Source of the DNA: Bradyrhizobium diazoefficiens USDA 110
GTDB lineage: Bacteria; Pseudomonadota; Alphaproteobacteria; Rhizobiales; Xanthobacteraceae
Assembly (NCBI RefSeq): GCF_000011365.1
Contig: NC_004463.1
Coordinates: forward strand, 6,434,001 to 6,498,000
Direction: 5' to 3'
Length of the DNA: 64,000 nt
This document shows positions 26,795 to 34,900 of this stretch, piece after piece (within the stretch, counting starts at the first letter, position 1; each line of letters opens with the position of its first letter). The notes under the pieces are model-generated. The model saw nothing but the letters and a program-made list of their open reading frames with translations. It was not told the DNA's origin and made no database searches. The translations under genes were made by a program, and so were the position numbers.

Positions 26795-27940
26795 ATGAGT
26801 TCGAGAGAGTTGCTCCCTGGCCAGCAGGACGCGACCGATTTGCCCGCAAACGAGGTGCAGTTTGCGCTGGTGATTTCGCGCATGCTGGAGACGGTGAAGG
26901 ATGATCCGGAGTTCAGGCGGCAGCTCGTCTACGATCTTGCCCGCTACAAGCTCCAGGAGCAGTTCACCTACGCCGACGCCAAGAACATCGACCAGATGAA
27001 GCGGGCGCTCGAGGTCGCAATCGAGGAGGTCGAGAAGTTCTCGCGTGAAGAGGCGCCGCTGGAGCGGTTGCCGCAACATCAACTCACATCGGCGAAGGCG
27101 GGCGAGACAGGCGGCCCACTTCTGTCCGCCGACGCTCCGGTCCTGCGATCGGCGATCGAGACATCCAGGCGGCCTGCGATCTCGGGTCCGCTCTGGCCGG
27201 TGATGAAGCGTACGGGGGCCATCCTGCTTGCCGCCGGCGCCATCGTTCTTCTCATCTCGCAGCGAGACCATATCGCCGCGCTGCGCCGGCTGGTTTCGTC
27301 CCAGGCCCAGGAGATCGCGCTGGTCCCGCCCAGACCGGAGACGACGATCACGGTCAGCAAGCCGGAAATGGTGACCGCCGTCGCACCGCCGTTGAAACCG
27401 ACGCGCGTGCTTCCAACCGACTACGGCGTCTACGCCTTGATCGACGACAAATCGCTGGCGGAGTTGAATGCGACCGGCGTCATGGCGCCGGACATGCGCG
27501 TCGCGATTTCACCGGAGTTCAAGAAGCCCGATCGGCCGCATCTGCCGAACGGCCGCGTCAAATTCATCGTGTTCCGCCGCGACGCCGCACACGCGATTCC
27601 CGAACGCGTCGAGGTTCGGGTCGTGGCGAAGATCGCCAGGGAGTTTTCGACCGACGCCGCAGGCAAGACGCTGAATGGCGGAGACGACGTCGGCGTCATC
27701 CGCAACTTCGCCTATCCGTTCCGGGTGTCACCGATTCCAGGGACACCCGAGATGCACGAGCTTCACACCGGCGATTCAGAGCTCGAACTTGCGCCCGGAC
27801 ATTACGTCCTGAGCCTGGGCACGCAGGCCTATTATTTCCAGGTCGACGGCGAGATCACCGATCCCCGGCAATGCCTCGAGCGGGTCGTTGCCGGCAACGG
27901 CACCTTCTATGCGCCGTGCAAGAAGGCGCGGACGTATTGA
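26795..27940 (+). CDS. Hypothetical single-pass membrane protein (381 aa)
   Basis: The N-terminal 130 residues are charged and helical (VISRMLETVKDDPEFRRQLV, then MKRALEVAIEEVEKFSREE). A TM helix follows (TGAILLAAGAIVLLISQ), a coiled segment (HIAALRRLVSSQAQEIA), a Pro-rich linker, and a beta-rich periplasmic domain with two C-terminal Cys (PRQCLERV, FYAPCKKA). The orientation is probably cytoplasmic N-terminus, periplasmic C-terminus. Family not recognised; followed by a cluster of intergenic repeats. Confidence 0.75.
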   Translation: MSSRELLPGQQDATDLPANEVQFALVISRMLETVKDDPEFRRQLVYDLARYKLQEQFTYADAKNIDQMKRALEVAIEEVEKFSREEAPLERLPQHQLTSAKAGETGGPLLSADAPVLRSAIETSRRPAISGPLWPVMKRTGAILLAAGAIVLLISQRDHIAALRRLVSSQAQEIALVPPRPETTITVSKPEMVTAVAPPLKPTRVLPTDYGVYALIDDKSLAELNATGVMAPDMRVAISPEFKKPDRPHLPNGRVKFIVFRRDAAHAIPERVEVRVVAKIAREFSTDAAGKTLNGGDDVGVIRNFAYPFRVSPIPGTPEMHELHTGDSELELAPGHYVLSLGTQAYYFQVDGEITDPRQCLERVVAGNGTFYAPCKKARTY

Positions 27941-27947
27941 CAATTCC

Positions 27948-28203
27948 GTAGCCCGGGTGAGCGCAGCGATATCAGGGACAAGTGGTCCCGCATATCGCTT
28001 CGCTCATGCGGGCGACAAGAGAATGCGGAAGCAACCTTACTGGATTGCTTCGCTACGCTCGCAATGACGAGACGAGGCGCGCACGTGCCACGCACTCAGC
28101 TGTCATCGCCCGCGAAGGCGGGCGATCCAGTACTCCGTGACGGACGTGATTGAATCGAGAGGCTGCGGCGTACTGGATTCCCCGCCTGCGCGGGGAATGA
28201 CAG
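27948..28203. repeat. Cluster of three palindromic repeats
   Basis: Three elements lie side by side. First, GTAGCCCGGGTGAGCGCAGC with its inverse near GCTTCGCTCATGCGGGC. Second, a half copy of family B (TGGATTGCTTCGCTACGCTC, then GCAATGACG). Third, paired arms GTCATCGCCCGCGAAGGCGG and GTACTGGATTCCCCGCCTGC. The cluster fills the gap between a rightward gene and the convergent DUF2147 gene. Confidence 0.75.
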
Positions 28204-28230
28204 CGGCATGTGAAACAACGACTGTAGAGC

Positions 28231-28845
28231 CTACTGCTTCGGCGCCGGCGCCATCATTGCGCCGCCCTTCTTCGCCGCGGGCGCGGGTGCGGGCTTGGTC
28301 GCTGCGGCCTGTGCGGGCAGATATTTGGCGACGATGGCGGGATCGACCTGCGCGATGTTGGCGTCCGGCAGGCGCGTCCAGGTCTCGTCCTTGCCGAACA
28401 GGGAGATGCCGAGGAAGCCGCGCATGGTCAGGGTCTGGCCATCGGGGCTCACCGTCATCTTGGCCTTCCAGATATTGCCGTCGCGCGGATTGACCACGTT
28501 ACCGCCATCATACTTCAACCCGTCGCGCTTCATGTCGCGGATGAAGGACAGGCCTAGCACCGGCGCGTTCTTGCGATCGTCCGTGCACTTCGCACAGACC
28601 TCGTTCGGATCGTCGCCGGGCCGCGGGAACGTCTTGGCGATCACGCCTTCGAACACACCGTTGTGGTCGACGAAGAGGAACCATCCCACCGTCTTGCCGT
28701 CTTCGACCTTCTGCCAGAGCCCTGCGGCGGTTGGCTGGGCCGACGTCGCAACCGGGGCTTGCGCCGCAGCCGGGCTCACCGCGCCGAGCGACAGCGCGAG
28801 CGTGAGGAGCGAGAGCAGCCGAAAGCTGGGAAACGGATTCCGCAT
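28231..28845 (-). CDS. DUF2147 secreted protein (204 aa)
   Basis: Signal peptide [20 protein letters not shown] ends near AAAQA. The DUF2147 core follows: [20 protein letters not shown], then [40 protein letters not shown] and [10 protein letters not shown]. The tail is Ala/Pro/Lys-rich. AAGGTG precedes the ATG, so a GTG three codons upstream is less likely. DUF2147 proteins are periplasmic and lipocalin-like; the ligand is unknown, and the CAKC pair may be a disulphide. Confidence 0.85.
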   Translation of the reverse strand: MRNPFPSFRLLSLLTLALSLGAVSPAAAQAPVATSAQPTAAGLWQKVEDGKTVGWFLFVDHNGVFEGVIAKTFPRPGDDPNEVCAKCTDDRKNAPVLGLSFIRDMKRDGLKYDGGNVVNPRDGNIWKAKMTVSPDGQTLTMRGFLGISLFGKDETWTRLPDANIAQVDPAIVAKYLPAQAAATKPAPAPAAKKGGAMMAPAPKQ

Positions 28846-28951
28846 TATGATCACCTTGCTATTCCACGACTGGAATGGCCGCAGACTACGGCGATTTCGC
28901 GAACGGTTCCAGCACCAGAAACATGGGGCATCCTTCCCGCCCCGCTCGCGG

Positions 28952-29989
<1,038 letters not shown>

Positions 29990-30158
29990 TTATCGTTATC
30001 GGTTGGACGGCGCCCTTTGGGCCGAGGTGACCCTGCCTGTCTAGCCAACGGGGATGGATCAGGGAAGGCATAAAAGCGGGAGCGCCCCGCAGCCGCGCCC
30101 ACTTGCCGGGTCAAAATAACTGGGCTGTAACGAGGCTGGATATGACGGAGATCAATCG

Positions 30159-30626
30159 GTGAACGCACCAAGCCGCCTCGATACCACGCCGCGCCTGGAG
30201 GACTACCCCTACCGCCTCAGCGACAACGTCCGCTTCGGCGATCTCGATCCCAACCAGCACGTCAACAACGCGGTCTATGCCACCTATTTCGAGACCGGCC
30301 GTGTCACCCTGATGAAGAGCCCGGACTACGGGCTGACGCCGCCGGGCCTCGCCTGGATTATGGTGCGGCTCGACATCCATTTCCGCGCCGAGCTGCACTG
30401 GCCGAACACGATCGAGCTCGGCCTCGGCGTGGTGAAACTGGGACGGACGTCAGTGACCTTCGAGCAGGTCGTGTTCTCGCAGGGAAAATGCATCGCCTCG
30501 GCGACGTCGGTCGGCGTCATGCTCGACGAGACGACGCGGCGGCCGGCGCCGCTGACCGCGGAGATCGTCGAGAAGCTCAGACCCTGGCACAAGCGCGGCA
30601 TCGAGGTCGCGCCGCCTGGCACCTGA
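30159..30626 (+). CDS. 4HBT hot-dog acyl-CoA thioesterase (155 aa)
   Basis: The hot-dog motif VRFGDLDPNQHVNNAVYATY, then FETGRVTLM, is the 4-hydroxybenzoyl-CoA thioesterase/FadM signature, with Asp and His-Val-Asn-Asn in place. The start is GTG, with GGAG upstream. It is divergent from the FNR and convergent with the ferredoxin. It probably hydrolyses medium- or long-chain acyl-CoA; the precise substrate is unknown. Confidence 0.85.
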   Translation: MNAPSRLDTTPRLEDYPYRLSDNVRFGDLDPNQHVNNAVYATYFETGRVTLMKSPDYGLTPPGLAWIMVRLDIHFRAELHWPNTIELGLGVVKLGRTSVTFEQVVFSQGKCIASATSVGVMLDETTRRPAPLTAEIVEKLRPWHKRGIEVAPPGT

Positions 30627-30644
30627 TGCAGGGGAACGGTCGGA

Positions 30645-30965
30645 TCAGGCCTGGCGTTCCGGCGTCGACACGACCAGCCCGTCGAGCTCGTCGGAGACCT
30701 TGATCTGGCAGGACAGGCGCGAGTTCGGGCGCACGTCGAAACCGAAGTCGAGCATGTCCTCTTCCATCGGCGTCGGGCTGCCGACCTTCTCACGCCAGGC
30801 TTCGTCGACATAGACATGGCAGGTCGCGCAGGCACATGCGCCGCCGCATTCGGCCTCGATGCCGGGAATGCTGTTGCGGATGGCGGCTTCCATCACGGTT
30901 GCGCCGTTCTCGATTTCCACCGTACGGGTTTCGCCCTTGTGGTCGACAAAGTGAATCTTGGCCAT
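30645..30965 (-). CDS. [2Fe-2S] ferredoxin, adrenodoxin/Isc-type (106 aa)
   Basis: [20 protein letters not shown], then the cluster ligands in [15 protein letters not shown] and the last Cys in RLSCQIKV. This is the vertebrate-type (adrenodoxin, putidaredoxin, Fdx) pattern with C-x5-C-x2-C and a distal Cys. No isc genes or P450 lie nearby, so it may serve P450s, Fe-S assembly or hydroxylases, reduced by the neighbouring FNR (inference). The open frame extends further, but the family start is this ATG. Confidence 0.92.
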   Translation of the reverse strand: MAKIHFVDHKGETRTVEIENGATVMEAAIRNSIPGIEAECGGACACATCHVYVDEAWREKVGSPTPMEEDMLDFGFDVRPNSRLSCQIKVSDELDGLVVSTPERQA

Positions 30966-31044
30966 GTGTGCTCGTGCTGCCGCGATGTTGGGAATGAAGG
31001 AGGGTCCGGGCTGTCCTATAACGGGTCGGTTAGCCCGGCGCCAT

Positions 31045-31103
31045 AGCGTTTTGATGCGAGCTGGATCCCGGTTTGCGGGCAGAAAACGCGTCAAAACAAA
31101 AGA
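31045..31103. repeat. Short interspersed repeat, family A, copy 2
   Basis: It starts AGCGTTTTGATGCGAG, contains GGATCCCGGTTTGCG and ends AGAAAACGCGTCAAAAC, matching copy 1 at 3.1 kb block by block. It lies between the ferredoxin and HPt genes. Confidence 0.75.
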
Positions 31104-31135
31104 CTAGAGACACCGCCGTTTGCGGGGTTGCCGGC

Positions 31136-31510
31136 CTAGTGCTTCAGGATCGCCTCGATGGCGGCGCGGGCCTCGGCCACGGCCTCCTTCAGCGCGGCGA
31201 AGGCGTGGTGCCGGTCGTGGCCGGTCCGGATCGCGGTCTCCAGGTGAGCGGCGGCATCCGCTACCGCAAAGGCGCCGATTCCGCGGGCCGAGCCCTTGAG
31301 CTTGTGCGCGAGCGCGCCGGCCTCGGCCGGCAAATTGGTCATCGCGGCGAGCAGGCGAACCGCCTGCTCGGCGAACATTACGAGCACTTCCTGCTCCAGC
31401 TCGGCGTCGCCGAGCGTCATGCGGGAGAGGTGGTCGAGATCGAGCGGGCTGTCGACGGGCGCAAGCGGGGGCGAGGGCATCCATTCCATCCGTTGCAGTT
31501 CAGGCGTCAT
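31136..31510 (-). CDS. Histidine phosphotransfer (HPt) domain protein (124 aa)
   Basis: A single four-helix HPt domain with phospho-His69 in LAHKLKGSARGIGAF. The N-terminal 30 residues are Pro-rich and disordered-looking. No kinase or receiver is fused, so it must shuttle phosphate between other proteins. It is divergent from the giant repeat protein, and the predicted CtrA box lies in the 400 bp between them, so both could be cell-cycle controlled. Confidence 0.85.
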   Translation of the reverse strand: MTPELQRMEWMPSPPLAPVDSPLDLDHLSRMTLGDAELEQEVLVMFAEQAVRLLAAMTNLPAEAGALAHKLKGSARGIGAFAVADAAAHLETAIRTGHDRHHAFAALKEAVAEARAAIEAILKH

Positions 31511-31707
31511 GGCGCAGGACCCCCGGCATCGCGCGACGGTTCCGCCGGTTCGGCGGTGCGGTTCCTCCTAGCCAAGCATGGAAATGGTTAACGAAATGTT
31601 TGGGCCGCCTTACGTAAATCCGCCCGTTTATTGACGAAAAGTTGCCGCAATCGGCCGAGTCCGGTGGAGAATTGCATTTATTGCTAAGGCGTTACGGCCC
31701 GATCCTG

Positions 31708-31732
31708 TTAACGATGATTAAGATTGTCTTAA
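31708..31732. promoter_or_regulatory. Putative CtrA binding box (TTAA-N7-TTAA)
   Basis: TTAAGATTGTCTTAA is an exact TTAA-N7-TTAA full site, and a further TTAA lies ten bases to its left, giving three evenly phased half sites. It lies in the 400-bp region between the HPt gene and the giant polar protein gene, about 180 bp upstream of the latter. The rest of the region is AT-rich near 31.6-31.7 kb and holds no gene I can support. Confidence 0.6.
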
Positions 31733-31910
31733 TCGCGGGCATTTCATTCGCGACGCTCTGCCAATAGGATGTTGGAGAAATTGGCGGACAAGCCGTCCGG
31801 GTGGGGACGGCTGAAAGATCCGCGCAAGCGGCATGATCCGGTCTGTGGGCTTGCGTAGCGCGCGGGGCTCGCGGGGGGACGCGTACAAGTAACGAGGGCT
31901 CGGACTGAAC

Positions 31911-34900
31911 ATGGCGAACACTCCGAAAAAGGTCAAAGACCCGACAGAAGTTGCGCTTTCTGCGATCCAGGAAGCTCTGAACATCAGCGACACCGCTGCG
32001 GACACCAGCCGCAACGCCTCGATGCGCAACGAAACGGCGTCTTCGGTGGCGCCCCCGGAGCCCCCGATCTTTGACGAGCCGAGCTTCGAGCCGCGCCCTG
32101 CCGCGAACGAGCGGGCCACCGTGTTCGATACGATCGAGGAGCCGCGCTCGACGCGCCGCGCCGCCAATGATGACCGCGAGACCATCGGCCAACTGCTCCA
32201 GGCGCTCCAGAAGGGCCGCCCTGCCCGCAGCGTCTATACCTTCGCCACCATCTTCGCCGGCGTCTGGCTCGCCGCCTGCGCCGCGCTGACCGTCGGCTTC
32301 CTGCCCTCGATCCAGGCCGCCATGGGCCAGAGCGGCGGCGTGCTCGTCATCGCCGGCCTGATCGCGATGTTCTTCGCGCCGATCATGCTGTTCTATTTCC
32401 TCGCGAGCCTGGTCTGGCGCGGCCAGGAAATGCGCATGATCGCACAGGCGATGGCGCAGGTTGCGATCCGCTTCTCCGAGCCGGAAGGCTCGGCCTCCGA
32501 TTCCATGGTCACCGTCGGCCAAGCCATCCGCCGCGAGGTCGCGGCGATGGGCGACGGCATCGAGCGCGCGATCGCGCGCGCCGGCGAGCTCGAGACGCTG
32601 GTCGCCAACGAGGTCGCAGCGCTGGAGCGCGCCTACTCCGACAACGAGGTGCGTATCCGCGCCCTGCTCCAGGACATCGCGCATCAGCGCGACAACCTGG
32701 TCGGCCAGGCCGAGCAGGTCCGCAGCGCCATCTCCGGCGTGCAGATCGACCTGCGCCACGACATCGCACTGATCTCGGATGCGATCGCCTCGCGCGTCGA
32801 CGAGGTCGCCAAGAGCATCACCGGCGCTCTCGAAGAGCGCGGCGCCCACATCACCGGCGCCCTGAGCAATGCCGGCGACAACATGATCCTCGCGCTCGGC
32901 GAGCGCGGCGGCGACCTGCTCGACCGCCTCGAGGAAGCCAGCAACGAGACCACGCGCGCCGTGCTCGACGCCAGCGAGCGGCTGACCACCAGCCTCAACT
33001 TCAAGACCGGCCACGTCCACGACGAGTTCGTCGACCTCGCCGACCGCGTCCACGAGATGCTGAACGAGCGCATCGACCGCATCACCGGCGAGTTCGAGCA
33101 GCGCTCCGCCGCGATCGTCGACGGCATCTCCGAGCGCACCGAGCAGGTGCACGACAGCCTGAAGAATTCGTCGGACTCCCTGCTGCTCGAGCTCGAGCTG
33201 CGCTCCAACGACCTCTCCGCCAAGATCGACGATGCCGGCAACCGGCTCGCCAACCAGATCATGACCTCCGGCGACAAGGCGAGCGACGCGCTCGACGCCA
33301 CCGTCAACACCCTGGTCGCCAAGGTCGTCAGCCAGACCGAGACCGCGCACGACTCGCTGTCGCTCCAGATGAGCGCGTTCGACGAACTGGTGAAGAATCA
33401 GGGCACCGAGCTGGTCGAGAAGTTCGCCCGCGATTCCGGCACGCTGGGCGCGCTGATCACCCGTCACATCTCCGAGTTCGACCGCACCGTGAAGACGTTC
33501 GGCGGCGAGGTCGTGGAGCGCATGGGCCAGCGCACGCAGGACATTGCCGAGACGCTGAAGACCTATGTCGACAATTTCGACACCCGCTTCACCTCGCACG
33601 GCGGCCGGATCACGGCCGTGCTAGACCAGCGCCTGATGCAGTTCGAGACCACGGTCGGCGAACGCGTCGCCAACCTCGATGACTCGCTGAACGGCAAGAT
33701 CACCAGCCTCGACAGCACGATCGACGGCCACATCAAGACCTTCGACCAGCAGCTCGGCGGCCGCGTCACCGCGCTCGAACAGTCGTTCGACACCCGCGCG
33801 AGGTCCGTCACCGAGACCATCGACGGGCGACTCAACACGCTCGCCGCGTCACTGACCGACGGTGCCGCGCAGGCGATCCAGTCGATCGACTCCCGCCTCA
33901 CCCATCTGACGACGTCGCTGACCGGAGGCGCCTCGCAGGCGCTCGAGTCCATCGACTCCCGCCTGACCAGCCTCACGACGACGCTGACCGACGGCGCATC
34001 CCAGACGATCCAGACGATCGATACGCGCCTGACGCACCTCACGACCACGCTCACCGGCGGCGCCTCGCAGGCGCTCGAATCCATCGACTCCCGCCTCACC
34101 TACCTGACCAGCGCGGTGACGAACGGCGCATCGCAGGCCGTGCAGTCGATCGACTCGCGCCTCAGCCTCCTGACCTCGACCCTCACGGACGGCACCGCGC
34201 AGGCGATCGAGGCGGTCGACCGCCGCATCACCGGCGTCACCGAGATCATCGACGGTCGCAGCATGCACCTGACCGACACGGTCACGGCGCGCTTCCAGGA
34301 CATCCACCAGGCCATCGAGACCAAGGTCGGCTCGGTCGCCAGCGACATCGACGTGCGCGTGGCGCAGTTCGAGGACCTGCTCGGCTCGCGCGTCGAGGCC
34401 GTCGCCGGCCGCATCGAGAGCAGCGGCCGCCAGGCCAGCGAGGACATGATGTCCCGCGCCGAGATGATCTCGACCGCGATCCGCTCGCATGTCGAGGACG
34501 CCGAGCGTTCGCTCACCAACCTCGTGGTCAACACCAGCGAGACCATCCAGACCGGGGCGCGCACGGCGCAGCAGTCGCTGATGACGGTCTCCTCCGACGT
34601 CAACGCCCAGCTCAAGATGACTTCCTCCGAGGTCGAGCGCGCGCTGACCGCGGTCGGCACTGGCGCCGCGAACTCGATCCTGACCAGCGCCCGCGAAGCG
34701 CAGTCGACGCTAGTCGCCGCCTCGGGCGATGCCTCCAACCAGATCAAGGGGCTCGCGGCCGACGTCGAACGCACGCTGTCGGCGGCCGGTTCTGCGACCG
34801 CAGCCTCAATCCTGGCCGGCGCCCGCGAGGTGCAGACCACGCTCGTCACCGCCTCCTCGGATGCCGCCACCCACGTCAAGACACTCACCGCCGACGTGCA

